DNA of 37,209 nucleotides from Verrucomicrobiota bacterium (GCA_028872645.1 JAPKDK010000003.1:1-37209), one strand, 5' to 3'; shown: positions 9,004 through 18,610, counted from the stretch's first letter. The notes: generated by a model not told the origin, from the sequence alone. Translations and numbers: made by a program.

Positions 9004-10028
9004 TCAATCCGCAGAATGCGGTTGTGGCCGGTGTCGACAACGTAAAGCTTCCCCTTTTCCCACGTGACGCCGTGTGGGTAATCAAGCTTCACTTTCCCGT
9101 GGCCGAGCACCGTTGAGACCTTGCCGGTCTTGGGGTTATACTTCCGGATTAGATCATTCGCCTCGTCGGCAATGTAAACGTTGTCCGCATCGTCCACGCA
9201 AATGTGCTTGGGTGCGCCGAGGGTGGCCAGTTTTCCGGGGCCATCTTTTTTGCCGCGCTTGCCGGTGCCGGCGACAGTGTAGATTTTGCCGTTGGGGCGC
9301 ACGACGCGCAACGCGTGGCCGCTGCGCTCGAGGATGTAAACATTGCCCTTCGAGTCGGGCGCAACGGCGCGCGGGTCGAAGAGCGGTGCGGCGGTGGCCT
9401 TCGCGCCATCCTTGGGCACCCCGCGCCTGCCATTGCCCGCAAGGGTGTTGACTTTGCCGGTCTTTAAATCCGCCACGCGAATGCGTCGGTTGCCGATGTC
9501 CGCAATGTAAATCTTGTCGTGCGCGGCGTTCATGGTGATGCACATCACATTGGTAAACGTCGCTTTTCCGTTTGGCCCACCGTCCCCACTGAAACCTTTG
9601 TTGCCCGTACCGATCACGGTGCTGATGCGGCCTTTCGTATCAATTTTGCGAACACAGAAATTCCACGTGTCGCTGATATACACGTCGCCCTTGGGCATCA
9701 CGGCCACGTTGTGCATGCCATTAAAAGTAGCGTCCTTCGCGGGGCCGCCGTCGCCCTTGTAACTTTTGCTGCCATCGCCGCCGATGGTGGTGAAGACATT
9801 GCGCGGCGTCAGCTTGTGCACGCGACCCCCACCGAGTTCCACAATCCACATGTTGCCCTTCGCATCAAAATCCACGCCGAAAGGCTGCTTCAGCGGATTC
9901 AGCTGAGTGGTCAACGGCCCGCCTTCGCCGGGATTCCAACTGCCGTAAATGAGAGACACCTTGGATTCAGCCGCGCACGCAGAGTTCGAGATGAGGCACG
10001 CGGCAAAAAGTGGAAGGATGGTTTTCAT
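9000..10028 (-). CDS. Secreted NHL-repeat beta-propeller protein
   Basis: 342 aa; signal peptide; repeated blades (GDGGPAKDATFNGMHNVAVMPKGDVYISDTWNFCVRKID...). Overlaps the uxaC 3' end by 4 nt, tail to tail. Confidence 0.85.
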   Translation of the reverse strand: MKTILPLFAACLISNSACAAESKVSLIYGSWNPGEGGPLTTQLNPLKQPFGVDFDAKGNMWIVELGGGRVHKLTPRNVFTTIGGDGSKSYKGDGGPAKDATFNGMHNVAVMPKGDVYISDTWNFCVRKIDTKGRISTVIGTGNKGFSGDGGPNGKATFTNVMCITMNAAHDKIYIADIGNRRIRVADLKTGKVNTLAGNGRRGVPKDGAKATAAPLFDPRAVAPDSKGNVYILERSGHALRVVRPNGKIYTVAGTGKRGKKDGPGKLATLGAPKHICVDDADNVYIADEANDLIRKYNPKTGKVSTVLGHGKVKLDYPHGVTWEKGKLYVVDTGHNRILRID

Positions 10029-10094
10029 ATGCGCGGATTGTCACAGGTACCGCCGGGCTTGGCAATGCACGGTTGGATCGGTATCGTCCGGCGC

Positions 10095-10820
10095 ATGAGT
10101 TTAACGGGACAAAACGCATTGGTGCTGGGCGGCGGCTCAGGAATGGGCGAGGCAATTGCGCTGGCGCTGGCGAAGGAGGGCATGAACGTGGCCATCGCCG
10201 GTCGGCGGTTGGAAAATCTTGATGCCGTGGCAGCGCAGTCGGACACCGAAATGCTGACGCGCACCGCCGACGTGGGCGATCGCGAAAGTGTGCGGGCACT
10301 ATTCGAATGGTTCGCGGGGAGGTTTGACCGGCTGCATTTGTTGGTGAACAGCGCGGGCGTGAATGTGCCCAACCGCTCAATGGCCGAGCTATCGCCGGAA
10401 GATTGGGACAAGCTCATGCGCATCAACGCCACCGGCGCGTTCAACTGTTTGCACTTCGGTCTGCCGTTGATGCGGCCGCACAAGGCGGGATTGATCATCA
10501 ACATTTCGTCCATCGCCGGCTTGCGCGCGAACCCTCTCGGCGGGGTGGCTTACAACGCCAGCAAGTTTGCCATGAACGCGCTGGGCACTTCCGCGGCGGG
10601 TGATGAACTGAAAAACAACATCCGTATCACGACGATTTGCCCCGGTGAAGTGGATACGCCCATTCTCGATGACCGCCCCGAGCCGCCCAGCGCCGAACAT
10701 CGCGCCACGATTTTGAGAGCCACCGACGTGGCCGAAATGGTCGTCGCCGTCGCCCGGCTCCCCGCCCGCGCACACGTGCCGGAACTGACGATCAAGCCGA
10801 CGTCGCAGTTGTTCGTGTGA
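10095..10820 (+). CDS. SDR family NAD(P)-dependent oxidoreductase
   Basis: MSLTGQNALVLGGGSGMGEAIALALAKEG (TGxxxGxG-like), LLVNSAGVN (NAG variant), YNASK (YxxxK). The longer ORF 9519..10820 is read-through upstream of this start. Confidence 0.9.
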   Translation: MSLTGQNALVLGGGSGMGEAIALALAKEGMNVAIAGRRLENLDAVAAQSDTEMLTRTADVGDRESVRALFEWFAGRFDRLHLLVNSAGVNVPNRSMAELSPEDWDKLMRINATGAFNCLHFGLPLMRPHKAGLIINISSIAGLRANPLGGVAYNASKFAMNALGTSAAGDELKNNIRITTICPGEVDTPILDDRPEPPSAEHRATILRATDVAEMVVAVARLPARAHVPELTIKPTSQLFV

Positions 10821-10828
10821 ACTCATTT

Positions 10829-10885
10829 TTCACCACAGAGGCACAGAGAACACAGAGGTGAAAATCTCTGTGCCTCTGTGGTGAA
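10829..10885. repeat. Perfect 21-bp inverted repeat built from the dispersed TTCACCACAGAGGCACAGAGA element
   Basis: ttcaccacagaggcacagaga (10829-10849), 15-nt spacer, tctctgtgcctctgtggtgaa (10865-10885); the arms are exact reverse complements. Confidence 0.95.
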
Positions 10886-10987
10886 TTTACTGCTCCCCTT
10901 CGTGACTCCAGCCCATAAAAAGGTGGCAATTACGCGCGCGTTCTGCTAATTATCCAAAACGGAACCACGCTGGCCCGCAGGTTTTTA

Positions 10988-12241
10988 ATGTTTGCCCGCA
11001 AACAGATCGACATCGGTTACCGCGACTTAGCTGCAGCCTTGGGCTATTGCCTGTGGCCAAGGTCGAGTCGGCAGCGCCTTGAGACAGAGCTTACGCAGCT
11101 TTGGGCCGAGGGTGGCGATGCGGTCACCGCGCTTTCTGTTCGCACCGCTTTCGATTGTTGGTTGGCCACCGTTAATCTTCCGCGCGGCAGCGAGGTCATC
11201 ATTAGCGGCATCAACATCCCCGACATGGCGCGCATCCTCGAACATCACGGGCTGCAAATGGTGCCGGTGGATGTGGATTTGCACACTATGGAAATCCTCG
11301 CCGACGAAGTGGAGGACGCCATCACCCCGCGCACGCGGCTGGTGCTCGTGGCGCATCTCTTCGGCTCGCGCATGGACATGGATCCGGTTTTTAAAATCAC
11401 CGGCCAACATCCGGATATTTTGGTTGTGGAAGACTGCGCGCAGGCGTTTGACGGATGCGAAGGCTATCGCGGCGATGCCCGCAGCGCACTCAGCCTCTTT
11501 AGCTTCGGCGCCATCAAAACCGCCAGCGCATTGGGCGGTGCCCTGGCCCGCGTACGCAATACCGACGTGCGCGAACGGATGCGCACGATGATGGCCGAGT
11601 ACCCCGCGCAAGGCCGCGGTTATTTTTTCAAACGCACTCTGAAATTTGCCGCACTCAAGACGCTTGGCCTCAACTGGATTTACACCGCTTTCACCCAAGC
11701 CTGCGGAATGTTTGGGGTGGATTATGATTTGCTCGTCGTCAACGCTGTGCGCGGATTTCGTGGCGATCTCATCCCGCTCCTGCACCGCCAACCCGCCCTG
11801 CCCCAACTGGCACTCTTGCGGCGGCGGCTGCGCCAATACCCACGCTCCCGACTTGAGGCCCGCCGCCACGCCGGCCAGCTTGTTAACCATCAGCTACCCA
11901 CCTCACTCCGCTGCGCCGGCCACGCTAACCCGCATAACACGTGGTGGCTCTTTCCAGTTTATACCAACTACAAGTCCGAACTGGTCAACGACCTGCGCGC
12001 CGAAGGTTTTGACGCCACCGCCTCCTCCTCCCAACTCTGCGCAATGGAAGGTGTGGACGGACCCGCAGTTGATTGTGAGGATTTCATTGACGGCACCGTA
12101 TACGTGCCCGTCTATGCTGACATCCCACACGATGCACTCGACCGCCTAGCCGCAACTCTCCGACAGCACGCCCAAGCCATCCCCAGCGCACTCGAGGAAG
12201 AACCGGAAACAGAACTGGAACCGGCAATTCTGGCCGATTAA
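10988..12241 (+). CDS. DegT/DnrJ/EryC1/StrS-like PLP-dependent aminotransferase
   Basis: 417 aa; SGINIPDMARILEHHGLQMVPVDVD, VVEDCAQAFDG, SLFSFGAIKTASALGGALARV (PLP-lysine context). Confidence 0.8.
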   Translation: MFARKQIDIGYRDLAAALGYCLWPRSSRQRLETELTQLWAEGGDAVTALSVRTAFDCWLATVNLPRGSEVIISGINIPDMARILEHHGLQMVPVDVDLHTMEILADEVEDAITPRTRLVLVAHLFGSRMDMDPVFKITGQHPDILVVEDCAQAFDGCEGYRGDARSALSLFSFGAIKTASALGGALARVRNTDVRERMRTMMAEYPAQGRGYFFKRTLKFAALKTLGLNWIYTAFTQACGMFGVDYDLLVVNAVRGFRGDLIPLLHRQPALPQLALLRRRLRQYPRSRLEARRHAGQLVNHQLPTSLRCAGHANPHNTWWLFPVYTNYKSELVNDLRAEGFDATASSSQLCAMEGVDGPAVDCEDFIDGTVYVPVYADIPHDALDRLAATLRQHAQAIPSALEEEPETELEPAILAD

Positions 12242-12299
12242 TTCTTTTTTTCTCAAAAAAGCCTGACTCCGGTCCACATTTCGTCTTCAATCCGCGCCG

Positions 12300-13268
12300 A
12301 TGCGTGCGATTGATGAATTCTCCAGTGAACAGGAAGCCCGGCTACTGGGCGATTACCTGTACGCCAAGGGCATCAGCAATGACGTGGACGAGGAAGATGG
12401 CGTGTGGACGCTGTGGATTCACGATGACGATCAACTCGCAAAAGCCAAAGACGAACTGAAGGCGTTCCGTTCCAACCCCACCAACAGCCAATACGCCGAG
12501 GGCGCCCGTCAAGCCGCCACCCTGCGTAAAGAGGAAGCCCAAGCAGATGCACTCGCGGCAAAACGCCAAGTGGATGTGCGCACCCAAGTCTTTGGGCAAA
12601 GCACGACGGGCACGCCGTATCTCACGTTTCTAATCATCGGTCTTTGCGTGATGGTTCAGGTGATGACCGTGGCGGAAAAAGATGTCAGTAAGCTCAAGAT
12701 TTCTAACTTCCCCGCAAAGCAACATATCACCGTTACTCGGGTTTTAACTGGGGAAGAAACACAGAAAGTAAACGACACTTTTCTGGCGGAAATAACAGGC
12801 AAAAAAGTGTTGGTAGGCAGCAAATATGAAAAGGCGGGGACTGGCCAAGTGTGGCGACTGGTGACGCCCATTCTTTTGCACTTCGGCTGGATGCATTTTA
12901 TTTTCAACCTTTACTGGCTATATTTTTTAGGCGGCGGCATGGAAGGCAAACTCGGTACAGGACGATTCCTAGGGTTCATTCTGTTGGCGGCCGTTCTTTC
13001 CAACCTCGGCCAATACCTGCTCAGCGGGCCCAACTTTGGCGGAATGTCAGGTGTCAACTACGGGCTCTTCGGCTACCTTTGGATTCGCGGTAACCGCGAT
13101 CCAAGCTTTGGCCTGCAGCTCGATCAGGGGACCATCGCGATGCTTCTCATTTGGTTTGCCCTTTGTTTTACCGGTCTTGTCGGCCCCATCGCTAACACCG
13201 CCCATACGCTGGGATTAGTCGTAGGCGTCGCCGGCGGCTGGCTCGCCGCCCAACGGGCGATGCGGTAA
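12300..13268 (+). CDS. Rhomboid family intramembrane serine protease with N-terminal cytoplasmic domain
   Basis: 322 aa; HFGWMHFIFNLYWLYFLGGGMEGKLG, GMSGVNYGLFGYLW (GxSG), catalytic His in NTAHTLGLVVGVAGGW; multiple TM segments. Confidence 0.9.
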   Translation: MRAIDEFSSEQEARLLGDYLYAKGISNDVDEEDGVWTLWIHDDDQLAKAKDELKAFRSNPTNSQYAEGARQAATLRKEEAQADALAAKRQVDVRTQVFGQSTTGTPYLTFLIIGLCVMVQVMTVAEKDVSKLKISNFPAKQHITVTRVLTGEETQKVNDTFLAEITGKKVLVGSKYEKAGTGQVWRLVTPILLHFGWMHFIFNLYWLYFLGGGMEGKLGTGRFLGFILLAAVLSNLGQYLLSGPNFGGMSGVNYGLFGYLWIRGNRDPSFGLQLDQGTIAMLLIWFALCFTGLVGPIANTAHTLGLVVGVAGGWLAAQRAMR

Positions 13269-13320
13269 TTGGGAGGGACGATTTCCACCTCGTCTTGTTT
13301 TCTTTTTTTTTTCAAGCCGC

Positions 13321-14121
13321 CTAGCGCATATCGGCACCGAATTGATATTTTTTATCATTCACCGTCACATTCGGTGGCCGCTTGGTTTTTTTAAACCAAT
13401 CGTAGCCGGCCTTAAGATTTTCCCATTCGCTCATCCACTTGGATTTCCGGTGGCGTTTCATATTGGCCTCAGTCATCCGAAAGGGAAAACAATGCACGCG
13501 AAAAAAGCGTTGGCCGTTTTGCTGCGCGGCGGCGCACAATGAATAAATTTCCTCAATGCGCGGATCGGTCATCGCGTAGCAGCCGATGCTCACGCAATTG
13601 CCGTGCACCATCAACGCGCTGCCGGTGCGTTGGCGCGCTCGGTCATAGGCATTGGGATAGCCAAGGTTAAAAGACAAATGAAACCGACTGCGCGGATTCA
13701 TTCGCGCGCTCGGCACAAAATAAAACCCTTCTGGCGCTTGCCCATCGCCCTCCTTCAGCTTGGGGCCCAGCTCGCCGGAAAATTTACAAATGACCCACGT
13801 CTTGAAAAGTTTAAACTGTTTCCCATCATCCACCCACAGCTCGAGCTGTTTCTCTTCCTTAAAAACACGAATGTACACTGGCGCGCCCCAGTGCAAGCCT
13901 TTCACACGGAGGGCCGCTTCCAGCGCCGGGCGGACCCGCTTTGACGCAGCCGCAAAACGATCTGAGCGCGGCGCATATCTCCACGCGGACAAAGCAAATA
14001 CGCCAAAAAACAACACGCCGATGACCAGCAAGAATCGCAAGCGACTATTTTCCCTAAACACGCGGCAGACATTAGATAAATCCAACGAATCGAGCCATCG
14101 CAAGTTATGGACAAGCGGCAA
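13321..14121 (-). CDS. L,D-transpeptidase (YkuD)-like murein family protein
   Basis: 266 aa; N-terminal TM; SALMVHGNCVSIGCYAMTDPRIEEIYSL (HG...xGC catalytic motif). Start codon uncertain (TTG). Confidence 0.82.
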   Translation of the reverse strand: MPLVHNLRWLDSLDLSNVCRVFRENSRLRFLLVIGVLFFGVFALSAWRYAPRSDRFAAASKRVRPALEAALRVKGLHWGAPVYIRVFKEEKQLELWVDDGKQFKLFKTWVICKFSGELGPKLKEGDGQAPEGFYFVPSARMNPRSRFHLSFNLGYPNAYDRARQRTGSALMVHGNCVSIGCYAMTDPRIEEIYSLCAAAQQNGQRFFRVHCFPFRMTEANMKRHRKSKWMSEWENLKAGYDWFKKTKRPPNVTVNDKKYQFGADMR

Positions 14122-14135
14122 TCGCTCGATGCGAT

Positions 14136-15242
14136 TTATCGACTTGTGGGCACCGTTTCGTCGGCCAGCTTTTCGCCTTTTCCTCGCAAATGCCGCCTCA
14201 GAAACAAGCGCACCTGATTCTCACCCACAGCCCGTGGCGCGTTGTGGCCACCGTCTTCCACTGTGATAAGCGTGGATTCCACACCAACTTTCTTTAATGC
14301 CGCGTGGTAGATCTGCGATTGATGAAACGGCACCAACGGATCCTTGGTACCATGCACGTGCAAATGCGGCGCATCATCCTTGCTGACATGTGTGAGTGGT
14401 GAAGCTTGCCGCGTCTTCTCCTTCGCCTCCTGAATCGGTGCGCCGATCAGCAAGCTTTCAGGAGAATCGGGAGCATTATGCTTCATGCGACTCGGATGAT
14501 CATCCATTTGCAACAACGCACTGGGGCCATAATAATTTACCACGGCCGTTACACGACTGGATTGGCCGAGGTGCTTGCCTTGTTTACCTTCCAACTCCTT
14601 CACGCCACCAGTTGATCCGAGCATGGAAACCAGATGCCCACCAGCTGAGGAACCCCATACCGCAATCTTGTCTGGATCTATTCCGTGTTCCTTCGCGTTG
14701 CCGCGCAACCATCGGATGGCTGCCTTACAGTCGTGAATCTGTGCCGGCCAAATGGCTTCACCCGTGAGCCGGTAGCCGATACTTACGCCGACAAATTGGC
14801 CGGTTTTGACCAAGCCTGTCACCCGGTTTATGCCACTATTCTTGTTGCCGTTGCGCCAACCACCACCATGAATGAAAGCGATCACCGGCAGCGATTCCTT
14901 GCCTTCACGCTTCACCGGCAAAATCAAATCGAGCATCTGCCTCGGGTTCTCTGTGCCGGCATAGAGAATGTCTCGCTGCACCTTGACATCTCTTGGTTGA
15001 GATGGCTCGGCATTACGAGGGCGTTTTAAGAAGCGCAAATGCTCTTCCATTGTAATGGTGCCATCCTTGTTGGCATCCACTCGCGAGAAATTGCGCCGGG
15101 CATTTTGTGGCAATTCTGACAGCATCAGTTTACCGTCCTTGTTCCTGTCCCACTGCTTGAACAATGCCTCCGGTGAAGCCTTTTGCGCCGAAGCCCATGG
15201 CCCAAGCGTCACCAAAAATATGCCACAAATAACCTTCTTCAT
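14136..15242 (-). CDS. Secreted alpha/beta hydrolase (esterase) with N-terminal EF-hand pair
   Basis: EF-hands DRNKDGKLMLSE and DANKDGTITMEE; esterase motifs IHGGGW, WGSSAGGHLVSMLG, HGTKDPLVPFHQ, DGGHN. Confidence 0.88.
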   Translation of the reverse strand: MKKVICGIFLVTLGPWASAQKASPEALFKQWDRNKDGKLMLSELPQNARRNFSRVDANKDGTITMEEHLRFLKRPRNAEPSQPRDVKVQRDILYAGTENPRQMLDLILPVKREGKESLPVIAFIHGGGWRNGNKNSGINRVTGLVKTGQFVGVSIGYRLTGEAIWPAQIHDCKAAIRWLRGNAKEHGIDPDKIAVWGSSAGGHLVSMLGSTGGVKELEGKQGKHLGQSSRVTAVVNYYGPSALLQMDDHPSRMKHNAPDSPESLLIGAPIQEAKEKTRQASPLTHVSKDDAPHLHVHGTKDPLVPFHQSQIYHAALKKVGVESTLITVEDGGHNAPRAVGENQVRLFLRRHLRGKGEKLADETVPTSR

Positions 15243-16099
15243 TTCGGCTCCTTCGTGATTGTCGGCTCACCCTTCAGCCACCCAAGCGAATTCAGGAAAT
15301 CATCCATCTTGATTACGGTGTCTGGATAAGCATCACCCTTACTTTTGTTAAAGAACCCATGAGTCGCCCCCTCGTAAAGGTGCAGCTCACTACGGCTACC
15401 CACAGCCACCAAACGTTTTTCGTACTCCTGAGCGGTACTCACCGGAATCAGTTTATCCTTGGTCCCAAGAAAAACAATCGTCGGAGGAGCTCCCTTGCGA
15501 ATATTGTGCATCGGAGAAATCTCCTTCCAACGTGGTTTCACCCGATCATACCCATAGCCCTTGGAGCTGTTATCATAAACCGGATTAAAGAGTACCAGCA
15601 CATCAGGCTTGCTGCTGACCTTTAGGTTCTCGCCTTCCTCTTCCAACCCCGGGCAATTACCCGTAGCCGCAGCAACGTGCCCACCAGCCGAACCACCGCC
15701 CGCAGCCACGCGCTTGGGATCCACTCCCAATTTAGCAGCGTTGGCCCGCACCCAACGGATGGCTGACTTGCCATCTTTCACACACTCAAAGGGGGTTGTC
15801 TTGTTACGGCTTTTCACTCGGTACTCCGCAGTGATCGCCACCATCCCTCGCGAGGCGAGATACGTACAGTGAGGTTCAAATTGCTTAGGTGTCCCCCCGC
15901 TCCAGCCCCCTCCAAAGAAGAATACAATTGCCGGGCGTCGATCCGAGGCCTTGTGGTCCTTAGGATTAAATACGTGCAAGAACAGTTTGGTGTCCTCCAC
16001 TTGTTTATACTGAATGACCTTCGCTCCATCGAGTTTGACCAATTGGGCTGAGACCGCTAGTGGCAGCACGAATGAGAGTAGGAGTAATGCGCGTTTCAT
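15239..16099 (-). CDS. Secreted alpha/beta hydrolase (acetylesterase/BD-FAE-like)
   Basis: 286 aa; FFFGGGWSGG, AAGGGSAGGHVAAATG, LGTKDKLIPV, GATHGF; overlaps the downstream gene by 4 nt. Confidence 0.87.
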   Translation of the reverse strand: MKRALLLLSFVLPLAVSAQLVKLDGAKVIQYKQVEDTKLFLHVFNPKDHKASDRRPAIVFFFGGGWSGGTPKQFEPHCTYLASRGMVAITAEYRVKSRNKTTPFECVKDGKSAIRWVRANAAKLGVDPKRVAAGGGSAGGHVAAATGNCPGLEEEGENLKVSSKPDVLVLFNPVYDNSSKGYGYDRVKPRWKEISPMHNIRKGAPPTIVFLGTKDKLIPVSTAQEYEKRLVAVGSRSELHLYEGATHGFFNKSKGDAYPDTVIKMDDFLNSLGWLKGEPTITKEPK

Positions 16100-16103
16100 G
16101 AAT

Positions 16104-17018
16104 TTATTTTTTGAAAAATGGGAATAGTGTTTTTAACTCCGCTTCGCTCGGGCGGCGGCCATATTCGCAAAGTTCAAATGCCTCGGCAGTTTTCACAGCC
16201 TTGCCTTTCTCCGGGCCATACCATTTCACCAGTGACTTGCGGAAGCGATCAGCAATGCGGCCATTACGACCAGTCCAATTAGCCTTGAGGATTTCCTTGC
16301 GCGCCACGGGATCGTGAGCCTTGCTTCGAATAAGTGTCTGCGCCGAGCCATTTGCGCCACCCTCGTAAACTTGTGATTCCAGTGCATCGAGCGCATGCAC
16401 TTTTTCATCGAACACATCGTCGATAGAAATCGCGATGTCTGCCTGGAAAGGATAGGGGCGAGTAAAGCGATCGGGGAAATACATAAAGACAGGCATCCGC
16501 TTCACCGGCGGCGTATCGGGCACATAAAACGGAACGCCCACCATGAAGGCCGCATCGCGAATGAGCAGTCCGGCGTTGCGGTGATCCGGATGATAATCAT
16601 GCGGGCGATGAGTGAAAACAAGGTCTGCCTGCCATTCGCGAATTAGTCGTGCAATAGTTTTGCGATTAGCGAGCGTGGGCATGATTTCGCCATCGTGAAT
16701 ATCCAACACTAGCGACTCCACTCCCATGCGCTTGGCTGCTTCCTTTGATTCAGCGGTGCGGCGCTTCGCCAACGGACCGCCGGCCATTTTCCAGTGACCA
16801 ATGTCGCCGTTGGTCACAGACACAAGCTTAACCTTGTGTCCGAGCTGCGCCCACTTGATAGCACAACCGCCCAACTGAAACTCCGCATCATCCGGATGCG
16901 CGCCAAAGGCAATAATGCGCAGCACGCGCTTGGGCTGTGCTGCGGCGTCCGCGAGGGAAACCAAAAGCGAGAGGCACAACAGGGCGGCAAGAATACGATT
17001 CATTTTCATACGATTCAT
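16104..17018 (-). CDS. PIG-L (LmbE-like) family deacetylase
   Basis: 304 aa; IIAFGAHPDDAEFQLGG, THRPHDYHPDHRNAGLLIRDA; ATGA overlap with the upstream sulfatase. Confidence 0.92.
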   Translation of the reverse strand: MNRMKMNRILAALLCLSLLVSLADAAAQPKRVLRIIAFGAHPDDAEFQLGGCAIKWAQLGHKVKLVSVTNGDIGHWKMAGGPLAKRRTAESKEAAKRMGVESLVLDIHDGEIMPTLANRKTIARLIREWQADLVFTHRPHDYHPDHRNAGLLIRDAAFMVGVPFYVPDTPPVKRMPVFMYFPDRFTRPYPFQADIAISIDDVFDEKVHALDALESQVYEGGANGSAQTLIRSKAHDPVARKEILKANWTGRNGRIADRFRKSLVKWYGPEKGKAVKTAEAFELCEYGRRPSEAELKTLFPFFKK

Positions 17019-18610
17019 TTTTTATTTTTGTTCTTCTTTGATTTGTTTGATGGCTTGGGTAACACGTTGGCGCGCTTGGCCCAGGCCTCCCACATAGCCT
17101 TTAGTTCCTGTGCCTTGTCGGCGCGTTGATTAATGAGATTCACCCTCTCGGTGCGATCTGTCTTTAGATTGTATAGCTCCCACTCCTGCTTGCGAAAACG
17201 CGCGTTTGCAACGAGCTTCCAATCGCCTGAACGTACCGCGCGGTTGCCCACGTGTTCCCAGTAGATTCCTGCACGATCAAGCGGCTCATCAGTAAACGTC
17301 GGCACCAAACTGCGCCCTTCCAATGGCTTAATGACGTGATCCTTGAATTTTTTTGGATAGGCCGCTCCAGATACATCCACGCACGTGGCCATAACATCAA
17401 TCACATGGCCCGGTTGATGACGTAATTTGTTCTTTTCCTCAATCCCATCTGGCCAATGAGCGATGAGTGGAGAAGCAATGCCTCCCTCATGATTATCCTT
17501 CTTGAAAAACTGGAATGGCGTGTTGCTCGCGTTGGCCCAGCAGAGACCGTAGCTAGCAAAGGAACTGTCGGTGCCAATCTTGCCACCCTTTTTTCGCTCG
17601 AAACCGAACAGGCCAGATTCATCGCACCCGCCATTATCTGCCAAAAACAAAACTAGCGTATTGTCGCGCTGACCATGTTCATCTAATGTAACCAGAATGC
17701 GACCAATACTTTGGTCCATGCTATCTATCATTGCTGCATAAATCGCCATCCGCTCGTCCATCTCCTTTTTCTTCGATTCATTAAGCGAACTCCAAGCCGG
17801 TGCCTTGTTATGGCGGCCACTAATCGGCCAGCGTTGATCGACAATGCCCATCTCTAACTGGCGCGCATGACGTTCAACACGCAGATTGTCCCAGCCTTTC
17901 AGGTATTTGCCTCGATATTTTTCAATGTCCTTCTCGAGTGCATGCAGCGGCCAGTGAGGTGAGGTGAAGGGTACATATAGAAAGAATGGCTGTTCCTTTT
18001 TCTCAACCAAGTGTTCGCCAATAAACTTCGCGGCGTATTTCCCAATTTCAGTAGTGTAATAAAAATATTTCGGAAACTCCGTGATGGGATCGTTTCCAAG
18101 CGTAAGTGTATTTGGAGTATAAAAACTACCTGCACCAGCAATGGTACCAAAGAAGCGATCAAACCCACGCTGCCGTGGCCAGTTTTCCTTGGAGCCGCCG
18201 GCGAGTTTGTTTTTGTTCTCGGTCAAATGCCACTTGCCGGTCATGAAGGTCGCGTACCCTGCGCCCTTCAGCACCTCGGCAATGGTCACGCACTCTTTAG
18301 TAATGTGGCCGACATAACCGGGCGTGGACGTTGGGTTGGTCATCGCACCCACACCTGCCTGATGCGCATAAAGACCGGTCATTAAAGAAGCCCGTGTGGG
18401 GCAGCAGCGCGCCGTGTTATAAAACTGCGTGTAACGCAAACCGTTGGCCGCCAGTTTGTCGAGATTGGGAGTCTGTATTTCGCCGCCGTAGCAACCAATG
18501 TCCGAAAACCCCATATCATCGGCCATCACCAAAATAATATTCGGCCGCACGGCATCTTTGGCAGACGCGGTGACTGCCAACAAAATAAATAGTGCAAACA
18601 AGTGTTTCAT
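17015..18610 (-). CDS. Sulfatase/arylsulfatase (Cys-type signature CCPTR)
   Basis: MKHLFALFILLAVTASAKDAVRPNIILVMADDMGFSDIGCYGGEIQTPNLDKLAANG, ARCCPTRASLMTGLYAHQAG, TGKWHL, LADNGG. ORF track extends to 18643; ATG at 18610 fits a signal peptide. Confidence 0.95.
   Translation of the reverse strand: MKHLFALFILLAVTASAKDAVRPNIILVMADDMGFSDIGCYGGEIQTPNLDKLAANGLRYTQFYNTARCCPTRASLMTGLYAHQAGVGAMTNPTSTPGYVGHITKECVTIAEVLKGAGYATFMTGKWHLTENKNKLAGGSKENWPRQRGFDRFFGTIAGAGSFYTPNTLTLGNDPITEFPKYFYYTTEIGKYAAKFIGEHLVEKKEQPFFLYVPFTSPHWPLHALEKDIEKYRGKYLKGWDNLRVERHARQLEMGIVDQRWPISGRHNKAPAWSSLNESKKKEMDERMAIYAAMIDSMDQSIGRILVTLDEHGQRDNTLVLFLADNGGCDESGLFGFERKKGGKIGTDSSFASYGLCWANASNTPFQFFKKDNHEGGIASPLIAHWPDGIEEKNKLRHQPGHVIDVMATCVDVSGAAYPKKFKDHVIKPLEGRSLVPTFTDEPLDRAGIYWEHVGNRAVRSGDWKLVANARFRKQEWELYNLKTDRTERVNLINQRADKAQELKAMWEAWAKRANVLPKPSNKSKKNKNKK

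Noticed and set aside
9519-10094. Long N-terminal extension of the SDR ORF
   Set aside because: Overlaps the divergent NHL gene entirely; the Rossmann motif starts right after ATG 10095.
11027-11890. 287-aa minus-strand ORF
   Set aside because: Antisense to the DegT-like aminotransferase; shadow frame.
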